DNA from: an uncultured Bacteroidales bacterium
GTDB taxonomy: Bacteria; Bacteroidota; Bacteroidia; Bacteroidales; F082
Reading direction: 5' to 3'
Assembly (NCBI GenBank): GCA_900318465.1
Contig: ONKQ01000001.1
Span: forward strand, 62,001 to 126,000
Length of the DNA: 64,000 nt
This document shows positions 18,094-30,863 of this stretch, in pieces; position 1 is the stretch's first letter; each line of letters opens with the position of its first letter. The notes under the pieces are model-generated. The model was not told the DNA's origin, ran no database searches, and saw nothing but the letters and a program-made list of their open reading frames with translations. The translations under genes were made by a program, and so were the position numbers.

Positions 18094-19815
18094 ATGGATC
18101 CTCAAATCATCGAAAGAGCAAAATCGTGGCTCACAGAGCAATACGATGAAGAAACAAGAAAGAGCGTGCAAAACATGCTCGACAACGACCCTAACGAACT
18201 CACCGAGAGCTTCTATCGCAACCTCGAGTTCGGCACAGGCGGACTGCGCGGCATCATGGGTGCCGGCACCAACCGCATGAACATCTACACCGTGGCTATG
18301 GCCACCCAAGGCTTTGCCAACTACATTAAGAAGATGAATCCCGATAAAAAGGACTTGAGCATCGCCATCGCCTACGACGGGCGTAACAACAGTCCCGCCT
18401 TCGCCAACGTCACCGCTGACGTGATGTCGGCCAACGGCATCAAAGTCTACATCTTCGACAGCCTTCGCCCCACCCCAGAGCTTTCGTTCGCCGTGCGCGA
18501 AATGAAATGCGACGCTGGCGTGATGGTGACTGCCTCACACAACCCCAAGGAATACAACGGCTACAAAGCCTATTGGAACGACGGCGGACAATTGGTCAGC
18601 CCGCACGACAAAAACGTCATCGCTGAGGTGGAGAAAATCACCGACCCTTCGATGGTGAACTTCAAGCGCAATCCCGAACTGGTCACCGTGCTTGATGAGA
18701 AGTTTGACGACATCTATTTAAATAAGGTGTACAGCCTCTCACTTTCTTTGGATCTCATCAAAAAGCACAAGGACTTGAAGATCGTTTACACCCCGATTCA
18801 CGGAACAGGTCGCCGCTTGGTGCCCGAAATTCTGAAGATGAAAGGCTTCGAAAATGTCTATTGCGTTGAGGAGCAAATGGTTGTGGACGGCAACTTCCCC
18901 ACTGTAAAATCTCCCAATCCAGAAGAGCCTGCCGCAATGGCCTTGGCCGTGAAGAAAGCCCAAGAAGTGAACGCCGACCTCGTCATGGCCACCGACCCCG
19001 ACGCCGACCGCGTGGGCATTGCTGTGCGTGATGATAAAGGCGAGTTCATCCTGCTCAACGGCAACCAAACCGCCAGCATTTTCCTGTATTATCTGTTGAA
19101 ACGCTGGAGCGAACTCGGCAAACTCACGGGAAATGAATTCGTCGTTAAGACTATCGTGACCACTGAACTGCTGTTTGAAATCGCCAAGAAATACAACGTC
19201 GACCGTTACGATGTGTTGACTGGCTTTAAGTATATCGCCGACAAGATTTTGGAACTTGAAGGTAAGAAACAGTTCATCGGCGGTGGCGAAGAGAGCTACG
19301 GTTATTTGGCTGGCGACTTCGTCCGCGACAAAGATGCCGTCATCGCCACCAGCATGATAGCCGAAGCCACCGCTTGGGCTGCCGAGCAAGGCAAGACGCC
19401 TTACGAGCTGCTCATGGACATTTACAAGGAGTTCGGTCTATACAAGGAGAAACTCGTCTCGCTGACCAAGAAAGGCATCAGCGGCACCGAGGAAATCAAG
19501 GCTTTGATGGCCAAGTTCCGTACAAATCCGCCCACAGCAATCGCTGGCGAAAAAGTCGTCGAAATTCGCGACTACAAGCTACAGGAAGCCAAAGACTTGG
19601 CTACAGGTAAAGTCACACCCATCACCCTGCCCAAGAGCGACGTGTTGCAATTCTTCACCGAAAGTGGCTCGAAGATTACCATTCGTCCCTCCGGCACTGA
19701 GCCTAAAATCAAGTTCTACTTCGGCATGAAGGGCGACGCCTCCCAAGGCCTCGAAGCAGCAATGAAAGTGCTGGATACCAAGTTGGAACAAGCCGCCAAA
19801 GAGCTGACGGAATAA
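18094..19815 (+). CDS. Phosphohexomutase (phosphoglucomutase/phosphomannomutase)
   Basis: 573 residues with all four alpha-D-phosphohexomutase signatures: the phosphoserine loop TASHNPKEYNGYKAYW, the metal site DPDADR, the sugar-binding loop GGGEESYGY and the phosphate loop RPSGTEPKIKFY. It interconverts hexose-1- and hexose-6-phosphates; the length fits the PgcA-like group acting on glucose. It is followed by a strong terminator and then tRNA-Met. I cannot assign glucose versus mannose preference from sequence alone. Confidence 0.93.
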   Translation: MDPQIIERAKSWLTEQYDEETRKSVQNMLDNDPNELTESFYRNLEFGTGGLRGIMGAGTNRMNIYTVAMATQGFANYIKKMNPDKKDLSIAIAYDGRNNSPAFANVTADVMSANGIKVYIFDSLRPTPELSFAVREMKCDAGVMVTASHNPKEYNGYKAYWNDGGQLVSPHDKNVIAEVEKITDPSMVNFKRNPELVTVLDEKFDDIYLNKVYSLSLSLDLIKKHKDLKIVYTPIHGTGRRLVPEILKMKGFENVYCVEEQMVVDGNFPTVKSPNPEEPAAMALAVKKAQEVNADLVMATDPDADRVGIAVRDDKGEFILLNGNQTASIFLYYLLKRWSELGKLTGNEFVVKTIVTTELLFEIAKKYNVDRYDVLTGFKYIADKILELEGKKQFIGGGEESYGYLAGDFVRDKDAVIATSMIAEATAWAAEQGKTPYELLMDIYKEFGLYKEKLVSLTKKGISGTEEIKALMAKFRTNPPTAIAGEKVVEIRDYKLQEAKDLATGKVTPITLPKSDVLQFFTESGSKITIRPSGTEPKIKFYFGMKGDASQGLEAAMKVLDTKLEQAAKELTE

Positions 19816-19831
19816 CCCAAACAACAGCAGC

Positions 19832-19865
19832 AAAAAAAGCGGAAAAATTTTTTTCCGCTTTTTTT
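19832..19865 (+). terminator. Terminator after phosphohexomutase
   Basis: AAAAAAAGCGGAAAA, a short loop, TTTTCCGCTTTTTTT forms a stem with A and T tracts just past the stop codon. Confidence 0.9.
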
Positions 19866-19866
19866 G

Positions 19867-19896
19867 TTGACCGTATCAAAAAAATATCTACTTTTG
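19867..19896 (+). promoter_or_regulatory. Promoter of tRNA-Met
   Basis: TTG, 19 bp, TACTTTTG matches the Bacteroidota consensus and ends 13 bp before the tRNA. Confidence 0.75.
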
Positions 19897-19909
19897 CACC
19901 CCGAAAGAC

Positions 19910-19983
19910 GGCGGGATAGCTCAGTAGGTTAGAGCGTCGGATTCATAACCCGGAGGTCATGAGTTCAATTCTCATTCCCGCTA
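19910..19983 (+). tRNA. tRNA-Met (CAT)
   Basis: A cloverleaf can be drawn: acceptor GGCGGGA/TCCCGCT, D arm GCTC..GAGC, anticodon loop TTCATAA (anticodon CAT) and T arm ATGAG TTCAATT CTCAT. The first acceptor pair is G-T, and the last anticodon-stem pair is an A-C mismatch (TCGGA/CCCGG). CCA is not encoded. The stem lacks the three G-C pairs of an initiator, so it is more likely the elongator or the Ile-CAT type; I cannot settle this by eye. Confidence 0.9.
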
Positions 19984-19990
19984 CACCGAC

Positions 19991-20021
19991 AGAAAAGTCA
20001 CTGAAAATCAGTGACTTTTCT
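19991..20021. terminator. Bidirectional terminator, tRNA-Met / atoE
   Basis: AGAAAAGTCACTG, loop, CAGTGACTTTTCT is a perfect 13-bp stem with A/T flanks between the tRNA and the convergent transporter gene. Confidence 0.85.
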
Positions 20022-20026
20022 CTGTT

Positions 20027-21376
20027 TTATGCCCATAACAAAAGCCCTGCACAAATAATCAATCCCGTAACAAACAGGTCAATAATGCAGAAGCCCATGA
20101 TGTCTTTTGCATTGAGTTTGGCAATGGCTAAGGCCGGCAAAGCCCAGAAAGGCTGAATCAAGTTGGTCCAAGCGTCGCCCCAAGAGATGGCCATGCCAGT
20201 CAGTCCAGCATCGACGCCCAAAGTGGCACCCGCAGTGAACATAATCGGGGCTTGAATGGCCCAGTGACCGCCGCCCGAAGGGACGAACATATTCAAAATG
20301 GCCGCACAGAAGAAAGTAAAAATCGGATAAGTCTTTGGCGTTGAAATATTTACACACGCATTGCTAATCACCTCACCCAAGCAAATGCCCGACTCACCGA
20401 CGCCCGTAATGATGCCCATGATGCCTGCATAGAACGGGAATTGCAGCAAAATGCCCGCCGCACCACCCACCGACTTGCCGAAAGCCCTGACGTATGCCAA
20501 CGGTGTGCCATGCAAGATGACTCCCAAAAACAAAAACAGCATGATGACCGAACCGAGGTCGAAAGTGCCACCCTTGAAAAACAGGTGAATGACCAAATAC
20601 GACAGACCTAACAGGGCTATAATCCACGAGAGGATGCGACTGTTTTCCAATTTCTCGGAGGGCGTTTCAGGCTTAGGCTCTGATTTTGGTTCTTCTTCAA
20701 AAAGCAACGAAGGCTCAATCGCAACCACTTGATTTCCTTTGGGATGCATCAAGGAGTTGACCACCACAATGGCCACGATGACGACCGCCACCATGATAAG
20801 GTTTTGCGGTGCCAAGATGGTTTGGCTAATCGGGATGGGGTCAATCAAAGCACCTTGTGTGACCTTTTCCAAATTGGAGGTGGAAGTGGCCATCGTCAAA
20901 GGGATGGAACCTGACAGGCCTGCGTGCCACACCACGAAACCGCTATAAGCCGACGCAATAAGTAGCCGATAATCAACGTCTTTCAACTTCTTCGCAATTT
21001 CCTTGGCGAAGATGACGCCCACGATGAGGCCAAAGCCCCAATTGAGCCAGCAGGCCAAGGCAGAGATGCCCGTCACCAAAGCGATGGCACCCGCAGGTGT
21101 TTTGGGCTTGGCCGCCAATGCGCTAATGCCTCGTTTAATCGAGGGTGCTGCCGCCAAAGCCGAACCGCTGACCAACACCAAAGCCATCTGCATGGCAAAG
21201 GCCAACAACGACCACACGCCGTTGCCCCAATGCTCGACTACCTCAATAGGCGTTTGCTTGCATATCGGCATGGCGATGATGAAGGCCACCAAGGTCAAGA
21301 TGACGGCGAAAATGAAAGGTTCAGGCAGGTATTTCTGAACGAGCTTTACACAGAATCGGATGAGTTTTTGGAACAT
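20027..21376 (-). CDS. atoE: Short-chain fatty acid transporter, AtoE family
   Basis: A 449-residue multi-spanning membrane protein of the AtoE/TIGR00366 type: LVLVSGSALAAAPSIKR, ALACWLNWGFGLIVG, GLSGSIPLT, FPFYAGIMGI and VPSGGGHWAIQAPI. It is predicted to take up short-chain fatty acids such as butyrate or acetoacetate. A soluble charged loop near residue 225 (EEEPKSEPKPETPSEKLE) is not conserved in the family. Heptamer repeats lie just upstream of its start. Confidence 0.9.
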   Translation of the reverse strand: MFQKLIRFCVKLVQKYLPEPFIFAVILTLVAFIIAMPICKQTPIEVVEHWGNGVWSLLAFAMQMALVLVSGSALAAAPSIKRGISALAAKPKTPAGAIALVTGISALACWLNWGFGLIVGVIFAKEIAKKLKDVDYRLLIASAYSGFVVWHAGLSGSIPLTMATSTSNLEKVTQGALIDPIPISQTILAPQNLIMVAVVIVAIVVVNSLMHPKGNQVVAIEPSLLFEEEPKSEPKPETPSEKLENSRILSWIIALLGLSYLVIHLFFKGGTFDLGSVIMLFLFLGVILHGTPLAYVRAFGKSVGGAAGILLQFPFYAGIMGIITGVGESGICLGEVISNACVNISTPKTYPIFTFFCAAILNMFVPSGGGHWAIQAPIMFTAGATLGVDAGLTGMAISWGDAWTNLIQPFWALPALAIAKLNAKDIMGFCIIDLFVTGLIICAGLLLWA

Positions 21377-21381
21377 ACAGA

Positions 21382-21424
21382 TTGAGTTTAGAGTTGAGAG
21401 TTGAAAGTTGAAAGTTGAGAGTTA
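21382..21424. repeat. Heptamer minisatellite (AGTTGAR)n
   Basis: About six heptamers between atoE and truA. A degenerate extension (ATAGTTGGGAGTTGGGG) runs into the last codons of truA. Confidence 0.8.
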
Positions 21425-22177
21425 AGGGGTTATAGTTGGGAGTTGGGGATATTCTACATTTTCGAGGAACAGCGCATGGGCTGGCACTGAGGTTCCGGCT
21501 TCGCAGCGGTCTTTCCTTTCGATGACGGCGCGAAATTCCTCCAAGGTCATGCGCCCCTTCCCTATCTCCAACAACGTGCCGACGATAGCCCGCACCATAT
21601 TGCGCAAGAATCGGTCTGCCTTGATGCGGAAAATGAGCAAACCGTCTTGTTCAAACCAACGCGCCTCAATGATTTTGCAATTGTTGGTCTTCACTTGGGT
21701 ATGGACTTTCGAAAAACTCGTAAAATCCTCATAATCAAAGAGCATGTTGGCCGCTTTCTGCATCTTGGCAATGTCCAAGTCGCCGTAAAGGAAATAGGCA
21801 TCATGCGTGTGAAACGGATTCTTCGTGCGCGTGATGTAATAATGATAGGTGCGCGACACAGCATCAAAACGGGCATGTAGTTCGGGCGCGACTTGCCAAA
21901 TGCGGTATACTACGATGTCTTCAGGAAGAAACGCATTCAATTGATGTACCAGTCTTTCCGCATCAGTGATTTCATTCCCGAAGTCAAAATGGGCGTAATA
22001 ATTCCGCGCATGGACACCCGTATCCGTCCGGCCACATCCTGTAATGGAAACCGTCTGCCCCAATTTGAGGCTCAAGCATTGCTCCAAAGTCTGCTGCACA
22101 CTCTCGGAATGTGGCTGGATTTGGTAACCATGGTAACGGCTGCCGTTGTAAGCAATATGGATGAAATAACGCGGCAT
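21422..22177 (-). CDS. truA: tRNA pseudouridine(38-40) synthase
   Basis: A 251-residue TruA with the catalytic Asp in GCGRTDTGVHARNYYAHFD. Other hallmarks are FDAVSRTYHYYITRTKNPF, CKIIEARWFEQDGLLIFRIKADRFLRNMVRAIVG and a late EAGTSVPAHALFLENVEYP. It modifies U38-U40 in tRNA anticodon arms. The last six residues are encoded by DNA resembling the neighbouring heptamer repeats, so the tail is not conserved. Confidence 0.95.
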   Translation of the reverse strand: MPRYFIHIAYNGSRYHGYQIQPHSESVQQTLEQCLSLKLGQTVSITGCGRTDTGVHARNYYAHFDFGNEITDAERLVHQLNAFLPEDIVVYRIWQVAPELHARFDAVSRTYHYYITRTKNPFHTHDAYFLYGDLDIAKMQKAANMLFDYEDFTSFSKVHTQVKTNNCKIIEARWFEQDGLLIFRIKADRFLRNMVRAIVGTLLEIGKGRMTLEEFRAVIERKDRCEAGTSVPAHALFLENVEYPQLPTITP

Positions 22178-22218
22178 AGGTTGCGTTTTAGGACTCGCAA
22201 AAATACGGAATAATTCTG

Positions 22219-22226
22219 TACTTTTG
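22219..22226 (+). promoter_or_regulatory. -7 box directly before aat
   Basis: TACTTTTG ends only 4 bases before the aat ATG at 22231, which would give a transcript with essentially no leader. Confidence 0.45.
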
Positions 22227-22230
22227 CGCC

Positions 22231-22977
22231 ATGATTTATCAACTTAACGACGACGATTGTTTTTTCCCACCCGCCGACCATGCCAACCGCGACGGTCTCT
22301 TGGCCTTTGGTGGCGACCTCTCACCCCAACGCCTCATCGTGGCATACGCCAACGGCATTTTCCCGTGGTACAGCGAAGATGAGCCTATCCTTTGGTGGTC
22401 GCTCGACCCGCGTTTGGTCATTCGTCCGGGCGAGATGAAGGTCAGCAAGTCGCTGCGCCATACGCTGCGGTCGGGAAAGTTTGAGTTGAGAATTGACACC
22501 AATTTCCGCGAGGTGATGACACATTGCGCCAACACGCCCCGCGAGGGACAGGACGGCACTTGGATTATGGATGAGATGATTGAGGCCTATTGTCACCTGC
22601 ATGAATTGGGTATCGCCCATTCCTTCGAAAGTTATCTTGATGGCGAGTTGGTGGGCGGACTGTATGGTGTCTCCATCGGGCAGGTCTTTTTCGGCGAGTC
22701 GATGTTCCACACCGTGACCGATGCCTCAAAAGTGGCCTTTTATCACCTGCATCAATTCCTGAAAATCAACGGTTTCAAGCTCATCGACTGCCAACAGGAA
22801 ACAAGCCACCTAATGAGTTTGGGGGCTTACACCGTGCCACGTAGCGAGTTTATCGACGAACTGAAGATTTTGACGCGAGAGGCAACCATGATAGGCAATT
22901 GGGGCGAAAAGGAATGTGAAGCCTTGTTCCTCCACATCGAGCAGCCTGAAAAAGTCAGGTTTAGGGTTTACGAGTAG
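22231..22977 (+). CDS. aat: Leucyl/phenylalanyl-tRNA--protein transferase
   Basis: A 248-residue Aat: MIYQLNDDDCFFPPADHANRDGLLAFGGDLSPQRLIVAYANGIFPWYSEDEPILWWSLDPR, with GGLYGVSIGQVFFGESMFH and DCQQETSHLMSLGA. It adds Leu or Phe to proteins starting with Arg or Lys and so marks them for ClpAP in the N-degron pathway. The conserved N-terminus confirms the ATG at 22231, even though the likely promoter box is immediately upstream. Confidence 0.95.
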   Translation: MIYQLNDDDCFFPPADHANRDGLLAFGGDLSPQRLIVAYANGIFPWYSEDEPILWWSLDPRLVIRPGEMKVSKSLRHTLRSGKFELRIDTNFREVMTHCANTPREGQDGTWIMDEMIEAYCHLHELGIAHSFESYLDGELVGGLYGVSIGQVFFGESMFHTVTDASKVAFYHLHQFLKINGFKLIDCQQETSHLMSLGAYTVPRSEFIDELKILTREATMIGNWGEKECEALFLHIEQPEKVRFRVYE

Positions 22978-22994
22978 ATTTTTCGGATTTTGCC

Positions 22995-23024
22995 TTGCCA
23001 ATCAGGGAAGATTTCTTACCTTTG
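22995..23024 (+). promoter_or_regulatory. Promoter of arginine deiminase gene
   Basis: TTG, 19 bp, TACCTTTG; the -7 box lies 62 bp before the ATG at 23087. Confidence 0.7.
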
Positions 23025-23086
23025 CGGCGATATTTGGAGAATGTTTTTATGAAAAGCGCTCCCATTGTTTCACGAAAATACACTTT

Positions 23087-24334
23087 ATGGATTTCAACCC
23101 TATCAGCGTCAATGTAAGCTCGGAAATCGGCAAGTTACAACATGTTTTGGTCCACATGCCAGGACCCGAAATCGAGAACATGACACCCAAAGACGCTCAT
23201 ATCTATTTGTTTAGCGACATCCTGAACTTGCAAGTCGCACAAAAGGAATACGGCTATTTCAAGCGCGTGCTGCAAAAGGCCACTCAAGTCCACGAAATCT
23301 GCGACTTGTTGGCCGACATCCTTGAGGACGACCGCATCAAAAACAGCCTCATCGACCGCATCTGCAAGGCCGAAGACCGCCTCGTGATTGCCGACTACCT
23401 TAAAGGCATGACCGCCAAAGAGTTGTCGAAGAAACTCATCGAAGGCGTGAGGATGGACAGCATTGCCTCGTTCAAGAAAGAGAAGTACCTGCTGCGCCCA
23501 CTGCCCAACCTGTTCTTCATGCGCGATGCCTCGTTCACGATGTTCGACAACCTGATGATCAGCAGCATGGCCTCGCAGGTTCGCGCCCGCGAGTGCATGA
23601 TATTGGAAACCATCTACAACCTTCACCCCATGTTTGAGGCCAAAGTCGTGAAGCCTTCGTTGGACTACGACGTGCATGGCATCGGCACGGTGGAAGGCGG
23701 CGACGTTCAAATCATCCGCGATGATGTCGTCATCTGTGGCTTGGGTGCCCGCACCAACATGCACGGCGTGGAAGGCCTCGTCGAACACCTGAAGACCAAA
23801 CCTGGCGTGAAGCACCTTATCTTCCAAGAGCTGCCTCTCACGCCCGAGTCGTTCATCCATCTCGACATGGTGTTCACCATGCTTGACGTGGACAAGTGCA
23901 TGATTTACGAGCCCGTTATCCTGAATCCAGCTTTCAAGACCTTCCACATCACCATCGACGGGCAGAAAGCCGTGGGCAAGGAAGTGACCGACTTGGTTGC
24001 TGGACTGAAGAGCATCGGCATCGACCTCGAACCAGTGTATTGCGGCGACGGCAACGACGACTATGCCGCCCGCGAACAATGGCACAGCGGTTGCAACTTC
24101 TTCTGCCTTGAGCCAGGAAAATTCATCGGCTACGGCCGCAACCAGCACACTTTGCAGGCCCTCAACGATGCCGGCTTCAACGTAGTGACTGCCGCCGACG
24201 TAGTCAACAACAAGGTCAACCTTGAAAGACAGCGCAAGTGCATCATCGCCTTCGAAGGCAACGAACTTTCGCGTGGCGGCGGCGGCGCGCGGTGCATGAC
24301 GATGCCAGTGCAACGAATGGCTGTGGAGTGGTAA
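23087..24334 (+). CDS. arcA: Arginine deiminase
   Basis: A 415-residue arginine deiminase. Family sites visible are LPNLFFMRDASFTM, GIGTVEGGDVQII, FIHLDMVFTMLD and the catalytic cysteine near the C-terminus in SRGGGGARCMTMPVQR. It hydrolyses arginine to citrulline and ammonia; the other arc genes are not in the window. The ATG at 23087 is taken because the longer frame would overlap aat and has a non-conserved start. Confidence 0.94.
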   Translation: MDFNPISVNVSSEIGKLQHVLVHMPGPEIENMTPKDAHIYLFSDILNLQVAQKEYGYFKRVLQKATQVHEICDLLADILEDDRIKNSLIDRICKAEDRLVIADYLKGMTAKELSKKLIEGVRMDSIASFKKEKYLLRPLPNLFFMRDASFTMFDNLMISSMASQVRARECMILETIYNLHPMFEAKVVKPSLDYDVHGIGTVEGGDVQIIRDDVVICGLGARTNMHGVEGLVEHLKTKPGVKHLIFQELPLTPESFIHLDMVFTMLDVDKCMIYEPVILNPAFKTFHITIDGQKAVGKEVTDLVAGLKSIGIDLEPVYCGDGNDDYAAREQWHSGCNFFCLEPGKFIGYGRNQHTLQALNDAGFNVVTAADVVNNKVNLERQRKCIIAFEGNELSRGGGGARCMTMPVQRMAVEW

Positions 24335-24339
24335 GAAAA

Positions 24340-24366
24340 GAAAAAGGCGCTTTCGAGCGCCTTTTT
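24340..24366. terminator. Bidirectional terminator between arcA and the GH2 gene
   Basis: AAAAAGGCGC, loop, GCGCCTTTTTT; one stem serves both convergent genes. Confidence 0.88.
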
Positions 24367-28389
<4,023 letters not shown>

Positions 28390-28419
28390 TTAATAATGTA
28401 TCGTGCCTTCGACACGAGG

Positions 28420-28815
28420 TTAATCTAAATTCATCATTTTTTCCCTGTCGGCATCAGGTATCCGTTCCGCCTTGTTCGCCTCGCGGTCGAAATAGACCAC
28501 CACGGCGTGGCACAAAGTTTTGACTTCGCCTGTTTCGGCATCCTTCAGGCATTGCTCCATTTTGAAGCTGGAGTTGCCTATTTCGGTGACGCGACTCTCA
28601 CACACAATCGGGTCGTGGAACAGCACGGGATGGCGGAAGTCCAAGTCCACGTGGACGAGGACATATTTGAATGTAAGCCAGTCGATTCTGGTTTGGAAGA
28701 CATGCTCGAAATAGCGGCTTCGACCCATGTCGAAATAGTTGCATTGCGACCCGTTGTTGACGTGGTTGTAAGGGTCAAGGTCGCTCATTCTGATTTGGAT
28801 GGGACAGGAGAACAT
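28420..28815 (-). CDS. Acyl-CoA thioesterase, hot-dog fold
   Basis: A 131-residue protein of the 4-hydroxybenzoyl-CoA thioesterase type. It has the catalytic-Asp motif RMSDLDPYNHVNNGSQCNYFD, then YVLVHVDLDFRHPVLFHDPIVCESRV. It hydrolyses an acyl-CoA thioester in the cytoplasm; the substrate cannot be read from sequence. The ATG at 28815 is preferred, because the upstream 19 codons come from GTTGAAT-type repeats. It is 58 bp downstream of the DUF4143 gene end. Confidence 0.85.
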   Translation of the reverse strand: MFSCPIQIRMSDLDPYNHVNNGSQCNYFDMGRSRYFEHVFQTRIDWLTFKYVLVHVDLDFRHPVLFHDPIVCESRVTEIGNSSFKMEQCLKDAETGEVKTLCHAVVVYFDREANKAERIPDADREKMMNLD

Positions 28816-28873
28816 TGTTTGTTGAATCGTTGAATTGTTGAGACCACAAAAATAGGAAAAACTTTCATACACA

Positions 28874-30157
28874 TTAATTTTTCAGGCTGCCAATTGGCAC
28901 CACCAACACCCCGTCTTCACGGCGGTAGGCATATCGCCCAGTTCCAACAAGAACCATCATGAACGAGGGAGCACACATCTTGTCGGTATCAATTTTCTTC
29001 GCCAAAGAAAGAAGATTCGATGCACCTTCATTAATAAGCGTCTCGCCGCCCAACTTAATTTCGACCAAACCATAGTGACCATTACGGAGATGCAACACAC
29101 TATCGCATTCCAAACCATTGTTGTCGCGATAATGAAACACGCTACCGTCGAGGGTTTCGGTATAAACGCGCAAGTCACGCACAGCAAGTGTCTCAAAAAA
29201 CAAGCCCATCGTGTTCAAGTCTTTCATCAAGTCATTCGGTCCCAAACCCAAAGAAGCAGTGGCAATGCTCGGATCGACAAAGTAGCGCGTATCGGTAGTG
29301 CGGATGGCCGCCTTTGAACGCAAGTTCGGATTCCATGCTTCCATGTCTTCTATGACAAAAATCTTCCTCAAGGCATTCAAATACGATGCAATAGTGGCTT
29401 CATTCAAGGTGTCGCCATCATTGGCCTTTAGGTCGGCTGCTATAGTGCCATTGGTAGCTTGTGACGCCTGATGACGGGCATAACTGCGCAGCAAGCGTCG
29501 CGTATTGGTCTCGCTGCGATGCACTTTATCGACCTCAACAATCTCACGTTTGGCCACAGCATCAATATAGTTGAAAGCCTGCTTGAGTGCTGCCCGCTCC
29601 GACTTTCCGATGGCTTTGGGCCATCCACCCCGACAAATCAGATAGCACAATTCTTTCAAATTCAACTCATTTCCCTCAGCAGGCCTAAAATGGCCTTCAA
29701 ACAATTCGCCCAATGATATGCTTCCATTGGATTCATCCGACTCATATAACGACATGGGGCGCATCTTCACCCATCCAACACGACCTGTTCCCGTATGGCT
29801 CATTTTGCTTTGGTCAATGGGTTCTGCGCTCCCGGTCAGGATGAATTGGCCTTCATCGCCACGCCTATCAACCAAATAACGGCATGCATCCCAAAACTGA
29901 GGCGCTTTTTGCCATTCGTCAATCAGGCGTGGTGTATCGCCTTCCAACAGCACATCAATATCAGACTCAGCCAAACGCATATATTCTTCCTTACGCTTTG
30001 GCTCGTCCATGAAAATCACGCTCTTGGCCTGTTGAAGTGCCGTGGTTGTCTTGCCACACCATTTGGCACCTTCTACAAGCACCACGCCAGCAGCCTCCAA
30101 TTGCAGCTCCAACAACTCATCAGCCAAGCGCTTCAAATATGCTTTTTCTTCAGACAT
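28874..30157 (-). CDS. DUF4143-type AAA ATPase (copy A)
   Basis: A 427-residue P-loop ATPase. The Walker A motif is GAKWCGKTT (30-38), Walker B LIDEWQ (78-83) and sensor-1 ILTGSAEP. Then comes a winged-helix-like middle and a C-terminal DUF4143 restriction-endonuclease-like fold (NGLECDSVLHLRNGHYGLVEIKLGG), with E-x-D...E-x-K residues present. This family is abundant in Bacteroidota; its role is unresolved. The ATG at 30157 follows a promoter (30184-30213). Four 23-bp direct repeats lie just upstream of that promoter. Confidence 0.88.
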   Translation of the reverse strand: MSEEKAYLKRLADELLELQLEAAGVVLVEGAKWCGKTTTALQQAKSVIFMDEPKRKEEYMRLAESDIDVLLEGDTPRLIDEWQKAPQFWDACRYLVDRRGDEGQFILTGSAEPIDQSKMSHTGTGRVGWVKMRPMSLYESDESNGSISLGELFEGHFRPAEGNELNLKELCYLICRGGWPKAIGKSERAALKQAFNYIDAVAKREIVEVDKVHRSETNTRRLLRSYARHQASQATNGTIAADLKANDGDTLNEATIASYLNALRKIFVIEDMEAWNPNLRSKAAIRTTDTRYFVDPSIATASLGLGPNDLMKDLNTMGLFFETLAVRDLRVYTETLDGSVFHYRDNNGLECDSVLHLRNGHYGLVEIKLGGETLINEGASNLLSLAKKIDTDKMCAPSFMMVLVGTGRYAYRREDGVLVVPIGSLKN

Positions 30158-30183
30158 AATTTTGCATTTTTTGAACCATGCTG

Positions 30184-30213
30184 CAAAAATAGTAAAATTA
30201 TTTGAATTACAAA
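30184..30213 (-). promoter_or_regulatory. Promoter of DUF4143 gene A
   Basis: On the minus strand: TTTG, 18 bp, TATTTTTG, ending 26 bp before the ATG. Confidence 0.65.
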
Positions 30214-30225
30214 TAAATAAATAAT

Positions 30226-30317
30226 TTCTGATAAGGAGTTTGAAGATTTTCTGATAGGGAGTTTGAAGATTATTTGGTAGGATGTTTGAAGATTTTCCGA
30301 TAAAATGTTTAGAGACA
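30226..30317. repeat. Direct repeat array A, 23-bp period
   Basis: Units begin at 30226, 30249, 30272 and 30295 (plus-strand unit TTCTGATAGGGAGTTTGAAG plus ATT). Units 1 and 2 differ at one base, unit 3 is moderately diverged and unit 4 is degenerate. The array sits 13 bp upstream of the -33 box of the ATPase gene, so it may be an operator or activator site. Its upstream end overlaps the 3' end of the next gene. Confidence 0.85.
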
Positions 30318-30863
30318 ACTTTTCGCAATTCCCTTGATTTCTCGCAGCACATTCCTTTTAGCAGTCCGCAGTCCAGAAGAAAGGAAATTGTCGTCCATCA
30401 ACTGCAAAGTGGCTTCCAACTCAGGAAGCAGTTCGGGAACGAGGCTACATTGGACAAAAGCTTGTTTCATGCACAAGGCGCGAATGCCGTATGGCTCTTC
30501 CAACATGGCCATGTGCTCAAGGCAGAAGTCAAGGTAATCGGTGCGAAAGCCCTCCTTCGTAAAGGGTTGCCGTTCCAAAAGGGTCATCATAATGCGGCGT
30601 TTGGTGATGCTCTCGGTGCGCATGACAGCGTCCATCAATTCTTGTTGTTTGCTGTAAAGCCATTCATTTTCTGCCAAAGCGAAATGCGAGAAAATCCAAG
30701 CGGCATTGCCCCCTGCCCTGCCCTCGTCGTCCATCATCACGCGGTACAATTCCTCCTTTCGGGCATCGTTTTCCCTGCCTTGCGTATAAAAGCAAACCGC
30801 ATAGATGTCGTTCATATCGATGCGATTGCTAAGGAATTCATGGAGATCCATCGGAGCGGTCAC
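30309..30863 (-). CDS. Unrecognised helical protein coupled to nadE
   Basis: A soluble, mostly alpha-helical protein of about 184 residues with no motif I recognise. Helix pairs such as WIFSHFALAENEWLYSKQQELMDAVMRTESITKRRIMMTLLE and PYGIRALCMKQAFVQC suggest a HEAT-like or helical-repeat fold. The GTG start at 30863 overlaps the nadE stop (GTGA); an ATG 12 bp further in (30851) is the alternative. The arrangement implies translation coupled to nadE. Its last codons reach into repeat array A. Confidence 0.7.
   Translation of the reverse strand: MTAPMDLHEFLSNRIDMNDIYAVCFYTQGRENDARKEELYRVMMDDEGRAGGNAAWIFSHFALAENEWLYSKQQELMDAVMRTESITKRRIMMTLLERQPFTKEGFRTDYLDFCLEHMAMLEEPYGIRALCMKQAFVQCSLVPELLPELEATLQLMDDNFLSSGLRTAKRNVLREIKGIAKSCL

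Noticed and set aside
30158..30352. N-terminal extension of DUF4143 ATPase A through repeat array A
   Set aside because: The extension is encoded by the 23-bp repeats and lies upstream of a good promoter and ATG, so it is unlikely to be translated.
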